This document shows positions 33,736 through 42,617 of a stretch of 64,000 nucleotides of DNA, piece by piece; positions within the stretch are counted from its first letter, which is position 1, and each line of letters begins with the position of its first letter. The position numbers were made by a program, and so were the translations under genes. The stretch lies in contig JAFWBQ010000023.1 in NCBI GenBank assembly GCA_017507125.1, forward strand, positions 1 to 64,000, given 5' to 3'. Under the pieces are notes generated by a model. The model was not told where the DNA came from. It did no database searches and saw only the letters and a list, made by a program, of their open reading frames with translations. The DNA is from Lentisphaeria bacterium. Its GTDB lineage: Bacteria; Verrucomicrobiota; Lentisphaeria; Victivallales; Victivallaceae.

Positions 33736-35664
33736 ATGGTCTCTATGACTCAGGGCAATGCTCTTCAAGATTTTTTTCTTGACAGATTCCGTAAACACAG
33801 AGCGCAGAGAGCAGCAAAGCTCCGGCAGCTGAAAAATGCTGCTGATGCAGAAAAGCATGTTTCATCTCTCAAAGAAAAAATAAAAAAATGTTTTCATGCC
33901 CCGGCGGAAAAAACTCCTTTGAACGCCCGGACCACCGGCGTATTGGAGTACCCTGAGTTCACTTTGGAAAAGATCCTTTTTCAGAGTCGCCCCGGATACA
34001 CCGTCAGCGCCAACTTTCTGCTGCCGCGCAAGCGGGAAGGAAAGATCCCTGCGATCCTCTTCCTTTGCGGACACTGTGATGAAGGAAAGGCTTATACTGT
34101 TTACCAGACCGCCATGCGCGGACTGGTCAAGAGCGGTTTTGCCGTTTTGACCTTTGATCCCATAGGGCAGGGGGAGCGCCGGCAGTTCAATCAGATCAAA
34201 GAGTGCCGTTTCTCCCCCACAGAGCAGCACAATCTCATCGGCAAACAGCTTCTTCCTGTGGGTGAGGATCTCTTTTCATGGCATCTCTGGGATGCTGTTC
34301 GCGCCCTGGACTATCTGGAATCCCGTGCAGAGATCGATCCGGGCCGCATCGGCGCCCACGGCAACTCCGGCGGCGGAACCACCACCATCTGGCTTGCTGC
34401 TCTTGATGAACGTGTCGCCTGGGCTGCTCCCTCAAGCGCTGTGACCACATGGCTCCACAATGTTGAAAACGAAATGGCAACAGACTGGGAGCAGATCCCT
34501 CCTCTGGCTGCAAAGCAGGGGTTGGATTACTCCGACTTCCTTATGGCGGCAGCGCCCCGTCCTCTGATGCTGCTGGGGCAGAAGCATGACTTCTTCGATC
34601 CCCGGGGCTTTGATGAAGCAGAGGAAGATTTGAGAAAAGTCTACACGCTTCTGGGGGTTCCGGAAAAATTGGGGCATTTTCTCGGCGACAGCCATCACGG
34701 ACTTTCCGGACAACTGCGGGAACAGGCATACAAATTTTTCTGCCGCTGTGCAAATTTGCCTGAGCCTGCGGTGGATGAGTCAGAGATCACATTGTGCGCT
34801 GAAGAGGAGCTTTATGCTGCCCCCGGCGGTGATGTGTATAATCTTGAGGGGGAAAAGAAACTTCATCAACTTGCCGCAGATAAAGCCGCTGCCCTGAAAA
34901 AGAAAAGAAAAACTCCTGCAAGAAAAGTGCTGGCACAGCGTCTTTCAAAGCTTCTGGGAATCGGTCAAATAAACGAGCCCTATGTCAGACGTTTGATCTA
35001 CCGCTATTTTCTCCACGAGGGAGCACACCAGAATTATTCACGTTTCGGGCTTGAAACCGAACCCGGACGGGTGATGGCGGTGCTTCACCGTTCAGCCAAA
35101 AAAGCTCTTTACTACAATTTCAATCCGATCCAGGGGGAAACGGTGCTTTACATTCCCTCCATTGATTGCGCGGAAGAACTTCTGCTGCGGGAGCCGGAAA
35201 AGGAAGACGCTCTTTACAGTCTGGACTACCGCGGTGTGGGGGAATGTGCCTCAACGGCCTGTGAGCAGATGCCGGTCAAGGATTTCTTCTATTACTACGG
35301 CGCAGATTTCTACTTTACTTCTCTTTATATGATGTGGGGTGAAAGCTACTGTGGCAAAAGAGTCAAAGATATCCTTGAAGCTCTTACACTGATCGGACCT
35401 GTTGCCGCTTCTGAAAAAGTGACCATTGAAGCTCATGGATTCGGCTGTATCCCGGCACTTCTGGCGGCAGTGATCTCTCCTTACACCAAAGAAGTCAAAC
35501 TCAGCGCTCTGCCTGCTTCATGGGAAGAGATGGTATCTGCACCCCTTGCTTCTTTTGATGAGGCTCCTGTTTCGGCCATGCCTTACAGGATCCTTGAGGC
35601 AGCGGATATTCCTGAACTGATCCGTGTGCTTGAAAATGCAGGCATCAAAGTGACCTGCTGCTGA
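33736..35664 (+). CDS. Alpha/beta hydrolase, acetyl xylan esterase-like, with second degenerate module
   Basis: 642 residues, no signal peptide. The first half (about 60-340) is an alpha/beta hydrolase of the Axe/dienelactone-hydrolase type: nucleophile Ser211 in G-A-H-G-N-S-G-G-G, acid in Q-K-H-D-F-F-D-P (about 285) and base in D-S-H-H-G-L-S-G (about 317). The second half (about 400-642) looks like another hydrolase fold with a nucleophile-elbow-like A-H-G-F-G-C where the serine is Phe, so it is probably inactive. The role is likely deacylation of imported glycan fragments. AGAGGAAG lies upstream of ATG. Confidence 0.8.
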   Translation: MVSMTQGNALQDFFLDRFRKHRAQRAAKLRQLKNAADAEKHVSSLKEKIKKCFHAPAEKTPLNARTTGVLEYPEFTLEKILFQSRPGYTVSANFLLPRKREGKIPAILFLCGHCDEGKAYTVYQTAMRGLVKSGFAVLTFDPIGQGERRQFNQIKECRFSPTEQHNLIGKQLLPVGEDLFSWHLWDAVRALDYLESRAEIDPGRIGAHGNSGGGTTTIWLAALDERVAWAAPSSAVTTWLHNVENEMATDWEQIPPLAAKQGLDYSDFLMAAAPRPLMLLGQKHDFFDPRGFDEAEEDLRKVYTLLGVPEKLGHFLGDSHHGLSGQLREQAYKFFCRCANLPEPAVDESEITLCAEEELYAAPGGDVYNLEGEKKLHQLAADKAAALKKKRKTPARKVLAQRLSKLLGIGQINEPYVRRLIYRYFLHEGAHQNYSRFGLETEPGRVMAVLHRSAKKALYYNFNPIQGETVLYIPSIDCAEELLLREPEKEDALYSLDYRGVGECASTACEQMPVKDFFYYYGADFYFTSLYMMWGESYCGKRVKDILEALTLIGPVAASEKVTIEAHGFGCIPALLAAVISPYTKEVKLSALPASWEEMVSAPLASFDEAPVSAMPYRILEAADIPELIRVLENAGIKVTCC

Positions 35665-35676
35665 AAATAAAAGAGT

Positions 35677-37092
35677 TCACTCAGAAAGGGCATTTTCACA
35701 GAGAAACTCTTTTACAGTTTCAAGGCCTTTTCTGAGTTCCTCCAAAGTTGCCGGTGAAGAGATGGCAAAGCGCAGAAAAGCTCCCGGGTTGCGGCTGACT
35801 GTGAAACGCCGGGCGTGGTAGATGCTGATGTTCCGCAGCATCAGCTCCCGCTCCAGCTCCACACCGTTTAATTTCAGGCGGGGCAGAGGGAACCAGCGGA
35901 AAAATGCCGCCGGAGAGCCCGGAGGAAGCTGTCCCGGAAAGACAGAATCAAAGACTCTGTTTCTTTCAATGGCAAGTTCGCTTTTCTGCTCCAGTATTTT
36001 CCTTCCTTTGCCGCTGAGGATCAATTCGGTCATGATCTCAGCATCAAGGGAGGAGGTTTTGATGTTCAAATGAAAGAGGGCATCCAGCAGCCGTGAGCGG
36101 AATTTCTCCGGGAAGGCGGCAAAGGCGACCCGCAATCCGCTGCAGAGTGCCATGGTGGAGTTGCACACATGTATGGTCTGCTCAGGCACTCTGGTGAACA
36201 TGGAGTGGTAATCTGAGGCAGCCGCGAGGGGAGTTCCGGTATTGTCATCCTCAATAAGAGTGAGCTTGTGAGTAAGGATAATATCTGCCAGTTCATCTTT
36301 GCGTTTTTCCGAAAGAGTGCAGGTGGTGGGATTGGCACAGTTGGGCATGAGAAAAATGCCTGAAATATGATTTTTACGGCAGAGTGAACGCAATTCATCA
36401 GGCACCATGCCATGGGTATCGCCCCGGACGGGGATCAGCTGGATATGGGAAAGTTTTGCCGTTCCGATCAAGTTGGAATAGGTGTATTCATCTACCGCCA
36501 TTTTATCCCCCAGACGGAAAAGTGAAAGCAGCGCCGTACTGATGGCGTTTTGAGCACCGGAAAAAATGGCTGTATGTTCGCTGTCTGTGCGGACATCCAT
36601 TCTGGCCATCCAGTGTGCCCCTGCTGCACGCTGATGAAGATGCCCGGCGGGCTCAGTGTATGAGTAAAGTTCCTCTATATAACCCTTTTTCAATACCTCC
36701 CCGGTGGCCTCGATCACAGGAGCTCTCAAGTGGTCAAAACCGGTGACCAGTCCGAGTTCTGTGAAGTGTTCCGCCGTCGTGCGTTTCCCTGTCAGAGTGT
36801 TGCCGGGGAGCGGGGAAACAAAAGAGCCTTTGCCGACCACTCCGTAGAGCAGATTTTTTTCCCGGCAGAGATTGTATGCACGGGTGACAGTGGTAAAATT
36901 CAGATCCAGAAAATCAGCCAGTTCTCTTTGGGGCGGAAGGCGTGTCCCGGAGGCAAGTTTGCCTGAAATAATATCAGATTCAAGGGCGTTGGCAAGAGAA
37001 AGATAATAAGGACGGGTCAGTTTCTTCCTGTCAGGAGTCCAGCTCAGAAAAAAATTGTCAAAAGAGTTTGTCGGCATTTTATTGTAATCCAT
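35677..37092 (-). CDS. MocR-type (GntR-aminotransferase) regulator, PdxR-like, lacking the PLP lysine
   Basis: 471 residues. A GntR winged helix (about 27-95; L-P-P-Q-R-E-L-A-D-F-L-D-L-N-F-T-T-V-T-R-A-Y) is joined to a fold-type I aminotransferase domain. The usual N-P-T-G site appears as N-P-T-T (about 254) and the E-D-D motif is kept (281-283), but the Schiff-base lysine of S-x-S-K-x-L-x-P-G-L-R is Met314 and the E-D-D-Y tyrosine is Asn284. Its divergence from pdxS-pdxT points to a PdxR role, normally activating or repressing PLP synthesis in response to PLP. Here it must sense without the usual covalent bond, or sense something else. Confidence 0.88.
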   Translation of the reverse strand: MDYNKMPTNSFDNFFLSWTPDRKKLTRPYYLSLANALESDIISGKLASGTRLPPQRELADFLDLNFTTVTRAYNLCREKNLLYGVVGKGSFVSPLPGNTLTGKRTTAEHFTELGLVTGFDHLRAPVIEATGEVLKKGYIEELYSYTEPAGHLHQRAAGAHWMARMDVRTDSEHTAIFSGAQNAISTALLSLFRLGDKMAVDEYTYSNLIGTAKLSHIQLIPVRGDTHGMVPDELRSLCRKNHISGIFLMPNCANPTTCTLSEKRKDELADIILTHKLTLIEDDNTGTPLAAASDYHSMFTRVPEQTIHVCNSTMALCSGLRVAFAAFPEKFRSRLLDALFHLNIKTSSLDAEIMTELILSGKGRKILEQKSELAIERNRVFDSVFPGQLPPGSPAAFFRWFPLPRLKLNGVELERELMLRNISIYHARRFTVSRNPGAFLRFAISSPATLEELRKGLETVKEFLCENALSE

Positions 37093-37141
37093 ACAATTTT
37101 ATGATTTGTATTAATATACTTCCCTGATATATTAAATGCAA
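37091..37141. promoter_or_regulatory. Overlapping divergent promoters and operator, pdxR-like/pdxST
   Basis: Rightward: TTGTAT (37106-37111), 16 bp, TATATT (37128-37133) for pdxST. Leftward: TTGCAT (37136-37141), 17 bp, TATATT (37113-37118) for the regulator. The two -10/-35 sets interlock. An inverted repeat ATACAA-N9-TTGTAT (37091-37111) overlaps the regulator start and the pdxST -35, a good site for the regulator to act on both genes. Confidence 0.65.
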
Positions 37142-37173
37142 GTCAACAACAATAAAATTATGGAGTTTTACAA

Positions 37174-38049
37174 ATGAACAACGAACAGTACGAACTGAAT
37201 TGCAATCTGGCTCAAATGCTCAAGGGCGGCGTTATTATGGACGTGACCACACCGGAACAGGCAAAAATCGCTGAAGATGCCGGCGCCTGCGCCGTTATGG
37301 CTCTGGAACGGATCCCCGCCGATATCCGCGCCGCAGGCGGCGTTTCACGCATGAGTGATCCCGGAATGATCCGCGGTATCCAGGAGGCCGTGACCATTCC
37401 CGTCATGGCAAAGTGCCGTATCGGTCACATCGCTGAAGCCCGTATCCTTGAAGCTATTGAGATCGACTACATTGACGAAAGCGAAGTTCTCAGCCCCGCT
37501 GATGATATCTACCATGTGAACAAAAGAGCCTTCAAGGTTCCCTTTGTCTGCGGCGCCAGAGATCTGGGCGAAGCTCTGCGCCGTATTTCCGAAGGGGCCG
37601 CTATGATCCGTACAAAGGGTGAACCCGGAACCGGTGACGTTGTGCAGGCTGTCCGCCACATGCGTAAAATGAATCAGGAGATCCGCCGGGTGGTCAACAT
37701 GGCTGAAGATGAACTTTATGAAGCCGCCAAACAGCTTCAGGTTCCCTTTGAACTGCTCATGTATGTCCACAAAAACGGTAAGCTCCCTGTGGTGAACTTT
37801 GCCGCAGGCGGTGTGGCAACTCCCGCTGATGCTGCTTTGATGATGATGCTGGGCGCTGAAGGTGTGTTTGTCGGTTCCGGTATCTTCAAATCCGGCGATC
37901 CCGCCAAGCGTGCTGCCGCTATTGTCAAGGCCGTGACCAACTATCAGGATTACGGTATGCTGGCTGACCTCTCTGCCGGACTCGGCGAAGCCATGGTTGG
38001 TATCAATCCCTCTGAAATCAAGATCATCATGGAAGAACGGGGGATTTGA
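37174..38049 (+). CDS. pdxS: Pyridoxal 5'-phosphate synthase, PdxS subunit
   Basis: 291 residues, full length. Segments typical of PdxS/SNZ are [32 protein letters not shown] (catalytic Lys), D-Y-I-D-E-S-E-V-L and [11 protein letters not shown] (second Lys). With PdxT it makes PLP from ribose 5-phosphate, glyceraldehyde 3-phosphate and glutamine-derived ammonia (DXP-independent route). GGAG lies 9 bases upstream. Confidence 0.98.
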   Translation: MNNEQYELNCNLAQMLKGGVIMDVTTPEQAKIAEDAGACAVMALERIPADIRAAGGVSRMSDPGMIRGIQEAVTIPVMAKCRIGHIAEARILEAIEIDYIDESEVLSPADDIYHVNKRAFKVPFVCGARDLGEALRRISEGAAMIRTKGEPGTGDVVQAVRHMRKMNQEIRRVVNMAEDELYEAAKQLQVPFELLMYVHKNGKLPVVNFAAGGVATPADAALMMMLGAEGVFVGSGIFKSGDPAKRAAAIVKAVTNYQDYGMLADLSAGLGEAMVGINPSEIKIIMEERGI

Positions 38050-38621
38050 TGAAAGTCGCACTCCTCGCCTTACAGGGGGACTTTGCAGAACATGAAGCGG
38101 TGTTCCGCGCTCTTGGGGCAGAAACGCTTCAGCTCAGGCAGAAAAAAGATCTTGAACAGCACTTTGATGCTCTGATCCTCCCCGGAGGGGAAAGCACTGT
38201 TCAGGGCAAACTTCTGCGGGAGCTTGAAATGTTTGAGCCCCTTAAAGAGATGATCGAACAGGGGATGCCTGTTCTGGCAACCTGTGCCGGAGTCATTCTT
38301 CTTGCCAGACAGCTTCTGGATGATCCGACGGTTCACCTCGGAACACTCAATGCTGTTGTCCGTCGCAATGCCTACGGGCGGCAGCTGGGGAGCTTTTTCA
38401 TAAGAGGCAGCTTTGCCGGAGTCAGGGATGTGCCCATGAGTTTCATCCGGGCGCCCCAGATCGAATTCTGCGGTTCCGGTTGTGAAGTCCTTGCCGAGCA
38501 CGAGGGCAGGATCACTGCCGTGCGGCAGGGAAATCAGCTGGCAATGACCTTTCATCCGGAATTATGCGATGATCACCGGGTGGCACAATATTTTCTTTCT
38601 GAAATCGTCGGAATGAATTAA
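38049..38621 (+). CDS. pdxT: Pyridoxal 5'-phosphate synthase, glutaminase PdxT
   Basis: 190 residues. Class I glutamine amidotransferase: G-G-E-S-T (46-50), nucleophile Cys79 in A-T-C-A-G-V and the F-H-P-E-L His-Glu pair near the C-terminus. It feeds ammonia to PdxS. ATG 38049 overlaps the pdxS stop by one base (TGATG), so translation is coupled. A terminator follows. Confidence 0.97.
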   Translation: MKVALLALQGDFAEHEAVFRALGAETLQLRQKKDLEQHFDALILPGGESTVQGKLLRELEMFEPLKEMIEQGMPVLATCAGVILLARQLLDDPTVHLGTLNAVVRRNAYGRQLGSFFIRGSFAGVRDVPMSFIRAPQIEFCGSGCEVLAEHEGRITAVRQGNQLAMTFHPELCDDHRVAQYFLSEIVGMN

Positions 38622-38642
38622 AAATATCTCTTTCAGAACAAC

Positions 38643-38674
38643 AAAAAAGCGGAGCTTGAAAACTCCGCTTTTTT
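38643..38674. terminator. Bidirectional intrinsic terminator
   Basis: Perfect 12-bp stem AAAAAAGCGGAG/CTCCGCTTTTTT (38643-38654 and 38663-38674) between the convergent pdxT and ceramidase-like genes. Confidence 0.93.
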
Positions 38675-38697
38675 TATTTTCATAAAGGATCTTCAGC

Positions 38698-40038
38698 TTA
38701 CTTGAGAAGCTCAAGTCCCCCCTGGATCATGGCATCGCCCACGGTGCGGTCGGCAAGACCTCTGGAAGGACTGGTCTCATAACCGCCGTTGCCGTAGTGA
38801 CGGGAAAGTCCCACATAGCCGATTTCGCCCATGCCCAAAGCGGCAAGCATAGTCTTGGGATATTTGGAGCCTTCACGGATGCCGTATCCGATTTCCACGA
38901 AAGGTTCAGCGGGCAGAGAGACGATGGCAAGTTCACTTCCGAAAGTGATGGCAACCTGAGTCTCAACACGCTTTTCCCTGATGGGATTTTCGCGGCAGCC
39001 GATGGCGCGTTCTGCGAACATCTTTTTCACTGCGGGAACGCCTCTTGCGATATCTTCACTGGTAAGGTCGCGTCCGGCTTCCATGACGGCGTCTTTATTT
39101 TCTTCATAGACTTTCTTGGCTTCGGCATATTCTTCATCGGTCAGTTGGAGATAGGGCGCATCAAATTCTCTTCTGCCGAAGGTGATGGAAGTTTCATCCA
39201 CTTTCTTCATGCGGTAAAGGGCGGCAAGGATCACATTGGCGTAGCCTTTGCCGATACGCTTGGCTTCTTCATAACCGGTCTGATTACCGGGAGTGGTCAC
39301 GTCAAAGTGGTTGATGTTGCCCTGAGGTGCGATAATGGTCATAACAGGGATATCATAACCGAAAGCGTTCTGGATCTCAACTTCCATGCGTCCGGGCCAG
39401 TCGGCAGAAACGATATCTCCGCCAATGGTGTCGGTGTGGTTGGAAATATTTGCCATCAGCATGACAGCACGGCCATCCTGACGGATCTCAGCCATGATGA
39501 TTTTGGGATCGATTCCGCCTTCGGGGTGGTCAATCTCAGGATTGAGTTTTCCGGGATTGGTGAGAGTCTTGCCGTTTTTCATGATGTAGCGGCGGTTGAA
39601 AGCCAGAGTGGTGCATTCAGTCTCAGCCACATAGAGTTCTGCTTCAGCAAGAGAGGCGTAAGCCTTTTCCAGAGAGGCGATGGTCTTGGCGACAACATCG
39701 TCAACATAGTCCGGATCAACAGCCTTTTCATCGCCGAAAATACCGCAGACAAAGGGACCGGTGTGGGTATGGGTGGCGCAGAAAAGAACCTTTTCCGCCA
39801 GAGGGGATTTCTTTTCGAGAAGGATCTTTTCCAGTCTTTTGACAAAACTGGCCGGGAAAAGACACAGGTCGTAAGAGACCAGACCGCAGCACTCATCTCC
39901 ATTGCGGAATACGGCAGTTTTCACCGCCAGACGGTCATAGGCCCCCCGGTTGGGACGCAGATTGAAGTAACCGCAAAGACCCAGTCCGCAACGGGGAGTG
40001 ATGTCTTCTTTTGCAAATCCGAATTCAAACTTGCTCAT
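38698..40038 (-). CDS. Neutral ceramidase-like hydrolase (no signal peptide)
   Basis: 446 residues. The N-terminal block (D-I-T-P, G-Y-F at 13-25) and T-H-T-H-T-G-P near residue 90 resemble neutral/alkaline non-lysosomal ceramidase (PF04734), with a zinc-binding His pair. Bacterial proteins of this kind lie in many carbohydrate loci and rarely have proven ceramidase activity. There is no signal peptide, so it would act in the cytosol. It follows the SNF transporter gene by 36 bases and likely shares its transcript, so its substrate may be what that transporter imports (inference). AAAGGAG lies upstream. Confidence 0.78.
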   Translation of the reverse strand: MSKFEFGFAKEDITPRCGLGLCGYFNLRPNRGAYDRLAVKTAVFRNGDECCGLVSYDLCLFPASFVKRLEKILLEKKSPLAEKVLFCATHTHTGPFVCGIFGDEKAVDPDYVDDVVAKTIASLEKAYASLAEAELYVAETECTTLAFNRRYIMKNGKTLTNPGKLNPEIDHPEGGIDPKIIMAEIRQDGRAVMLMANISNHTDTIGGDIVSADWPGRMEVEIQNAFGYDIPVMTIIAPQGNINHFDVTTPGNQTGYEEAKRIGKGYANVILAALYRMKKVDETSITFGRREFDAPYLQLTDEEYAEAKKVYEENKDAVMEAGRDLTSEDIARGVPAVKKMFAERAIGCRENPIREKRVETQVAITFGSELAIVSLPAEPFVEIGYGIREGSKYPKTMLAALGMGEIGYVGLSRHYGNGGYETSPSRGLADRTVGDAMIQGGLELLK

Positions 40039-40074
40039 TGTAATAACTCCTTTTAGATTTATGTTGTTTGAAGA

Positions 40075-41448
40075 TCAGCTGAATAACTGTTTATATCCGA
40101 AAAACATGACTGTCAGCACCAGCAGCGGCAGCAGATAACGGAAATACCACTTCAAGGCGGTGGGGAATTTCAACCCTTTCCCGGTGTTGGCTTCTTTTAC
40201 GAAGTTCGCCCATCCCCAGCCGTATTTGTAAGAACAGAACAAAGCAAGGGTGACAGCGCCAAGAGGCAGCAGGTTCTGACTGACAATAAAATCTTCGAGG
40301 TCAAGGATCGTCGATCCCTTGCCGAGAGGATGGACACTTGACCAGATGTTGAAACCGAAAACACAAGGCAGCGCGCCGAGAGCCACGGAAATGCCCACAA
40401 AGAAAGAGGCTTTTTTGCGGGAAAAACGCCATTCATCCATCAGGTAAGCGATCAGATTTTCAAAGACCGCCACAACTGTTGTCAATGCTGCAACAGCCAG
40501 GAAGATGAAAAAGAGCGCTCCCCACCAGCGGCCGCCGGACATCTGGGCGAAGGTGTTGGGCAGTGAAACAAAGATCAGTCCGGGACCTGAACCGGGATTG
40601 ACCCCGAAAGAGAAACAGCAGGGAAAAATAATGACACCGGCAAGCAGTGCGATCATTGTGTCTATGGTGATAATGGCGACGCTTTCGCCGGGGAGTGAAC
40701 GCTGTTTGTCAATATAACTGCCGAAAATAGCGATACTTCCCACGCCGATGCTGAGGGTGAAAAAGGCCTGTCCCATGGCGGCGTAGACGGTTTGCCCGAT
40801 GTTGTTGGTGAATTTTGCCATATCCGGCTTCAGATAAAAACTCATTCCCTCCTTGACGCCCGGCAGGGTAAGAGCATATCCTGCAAGAAGCAGAATCAGA
40901 AGAAAGAGAAGAAACATCAGAATTTTTACGCTTTTTTCAACACCTTTCTGAAGTCCGCAGCTGCATACTGCGGAAGAAACGGCAACTGTTCCAAGCATGA
41001 AAGCGGTGCTTTCCCACGGGGAGGCGCAGAGGGTGTCAAAAAGTTTTCCGTAGTCCCCAGGAGTTTTGCACTTTGCGACATAGTTGGTCAGGTAATACGA
41101 AGTGTAGGCAAAAAGCCACCCTGAAACCACAGTGTAGTAGATCATCAGGATAAAGTTGCCCATGAAAACGATTTTGAAGGGGAGCGTCCACAGTTTTTTG
41201 TCAGAAGACGCAAGGTTGCGGACACTGCCCACCAGATTGGCTCCGCCGCCTCTGCCCACGCTCAACTCCGCAATAAGCAGCGGAAATCCCAGAAGCACCA
41301 GAAAGAGGAGATACAGCAGCACAAACATGCCCCCGCCGTAATGTCCTGTGATGTAAGGGAAACGCCAAACATTACCCAATCCGACGGCACAGCCCACCGA
41401 CAACATGATAAATCCCAGTCGGGAACCGAGAGTTTCTCTTTCTGACAT
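40075..41448 (-). CDS. Sodium:neurotransmitter symporter family transporter
   Basis: About 457 residues, 12 membrane segments. The N-terminus R-E-T-L-G-S-R-L-G-F-I-M-L-S-V-G-C-A-V-G-L-G-N-V-W-R-F-P-Y is the SNF/LeuT signature, with the Na+-binding turn. It imports amino acids or related amines with Na+. ATG 41448 fits the conserved N-terminus and the promoter. It is the first gene of a unit with the ceramidase-like gene. Confidence 0.95.
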   Translation of the reverse strand: MSERETLGSRLGFIMLSVGCAVGLGNVWRFPYITGHYGGGMFVLLYLLFLVLLGFPLLIAELSVGRGGGANLVGSVRNLASSDKKLWTLPFKIVFMGNFILMIYYTVVSGWLFAYTSYYLTNYVAKCKTPGDYGKLFDTLCASPWESTAFMLGTVAVSSAVCSCGLQKGVEKSVKILMFLLFLLILLLAGYALTLPGVKEGMSFYLKPDMAKFTNNIGQTVYAAMGQAFFTLSIGVGSIAIFGSYIDKQRSLPGESVAIITIDTMIALLAGVIIFPCCFSFGVNPGSGPGLIFVSLPNTFAQMSGGRWWGALFFIFLAVAALTTVVAVFENLIAYLMDEWRFSRKKASFFVGISVALGALPCVFGFNIWSSVHPLGKGSTILDLEDFIVSQNLLPLGAVTLALFCSYKYGWGWANFVKEANTGKGLKFPTALKWYFRYLLPLLVLTVMFFGYKQLFS

Positions 41449-41487
41449 GATAAAATCCTTGAAAACATTTATAGATCTACGGCAAAT

Positions 41488-41516
41488 AATATACAGCATG
41501 ATTGGCTTTTTTGCAA
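41488..41516 (-). promoter_or_regulatory. Promoter of the SNF transporter gene
   Basis: Read leftward: TTGCAA (41511-41516), 17 bp, TATATT (41488-41493). It predicts a start near 41481 and rules out an in-frame start further right. Confidence 0.78.
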
Positions 41517-41556
41517 AAAAAAAGATGAGAATAATCAAAAAAATATTCAGAATCAT

Positions 41557-41585
41557 TTGCAATTCCGGCTGCGGAGTGATACATT
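41557..41585 (+). promoter_or_regulatory. Promoter of the second SGNH hydrolase gene
   Basis: TTGCAA (41557-41562), 17 bp, TACATT (41580-41585). Divergent from the SNF promoter, with 41 bases between the -35 boxes. Confidence 0.65.
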
Positions 41586-41661
41586 ACCCGGCGCAACTGA
41601 ATTATACCGGAACAGCGGGAAATATTTTTTTCTGCCCCAAAAATTTTAAGGAAAGTGTATT

Positions 41662-42579
41662 ATGCAGAAAATTGATCTTGATTCAAGATTGGAACTCTTT
41701 CGCGGATGTGTGACGCCGGGAGTGCGTATGAATGAAGCACTGCTGGATTTTTACAGCGATTCTGAAGCCCGGGTGATCCGCGCCCGGAGCGCTTCAGGAG
41801 TGCGTGTCGCCTTCATGACCGATGCCGTTGAAATGACTTATTCTTTCACCTGCGGCGGCTGCGCCCGGAAAATTTTTACCACAGATGTGGTCATCAACGG
41901 CGAAAAGAGCACTCTTGAGGGGGAAGGTCCCCATAAGATCACCATGGAGCCCGGTGAAAAAAGCGTTGTTATCCATCTGCCCCATCTGATCATCGTCAAC
42001 GATCTTGAAATTGCTCTCAACGACGGTGCGTTTGTTAAAGAAATGGCGCTCAAAGAGAAAAAACTGCTGATCTGCGGTGACTCCATTCTTCAGGGAATGA
42101 CCTGTACTACTCCCACGAAAGCTGTGGGAACGCTGCTGGCTGAGAAATTGGATGTTGAATTTCACAACACTTCAGTCGGTGGAGCAGAAATGCGTTTTGA
42201 ACCTGTGGAACAGACTTTGACTCTTGGCGGTGATGCCGTTGTGGTCTGTTTCGGTATCAATGATGCCGCTCACGGTGTGGCACATGATCTTTTCCGCGAA
42301 AGGACACGGCGGGTGTTGGAACTTCTGAAAGATTTTTCCGGCAAGTCCTTTATTATCGTCCCAATCCCCAATATGAACGTTGATGCTGAAAGCCGCGAGG
42401 CGCTTTGCCGTATCATCAGAGAGGAACAGAGAGCCTTCCCCGAAGTTGCCATTATTGAAGGCGCTTCATTCTACCCTGCCTGCAATGAATTTTTCGTTGA
42501 CGGAACACACCCCAATGATGAGGGAATGAAGATCTACGCTGAAGCCCTTGCCGAAATCATCGCTCCGGTACTCGGCTGA
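41662..42579 (+). CDS. Cytosolic SGNH/GDSL hydrolase, CE-type
   Basis: 305 residues, no signal peptide. A beta-sandwich N-terminal domain (about 1-130) is followed by an SGNH domain with C-G-D-S141-I-L-Q-G, F-G-I-N-D near residue 198 and D-G-T-H-P-N near 281. The layout resembles acetyl esterases of the CE2/CE3 kind with a carbohydrate-binding-like N-terminus. It probably removes acetyl groups from imported sugars. AAGGAAAG lies upstream of ATG. Confidence 0.85.
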   Translation: MQKIDLDSRLELFRGCVTPGVRMNEALLDFYSDSEARVIRARSASGVRVAFMTDAVEMTYSFTCGGCARKIFTTDVVINGEKSTLEGEGPHKITMEPGEKSVVIHLPHLIIVNDLEIALNDGAFVKEMALKEKKLLICGDSILQGMTCTTPTKAVGTLLAEKLDVEFHNTSVGGAEMRFEPVEQTLTLGGDAVVVCFGINDAAHGVAHDLFRERTRRVLELLKDFSGKSFIIVPIPNMNVDAESREALCRIIREEQRAFPEVAIIEGASFYPACNEFFVDGTHPNDEGMKIYAEALAEIIAPVLG

Positions 42580-42617
42580 TTTTTTCTTTCAGCTTGAAAT
42601 GACAGCGGGAAAAGCAC

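Noticed and set aside
38797-40056. 419-codon open frame opposite the ceramidase-like gene
   Set aside because: Lies wholly opposite a gene with clear motifs, and its translation is low in complexity and unlike any protein I know.
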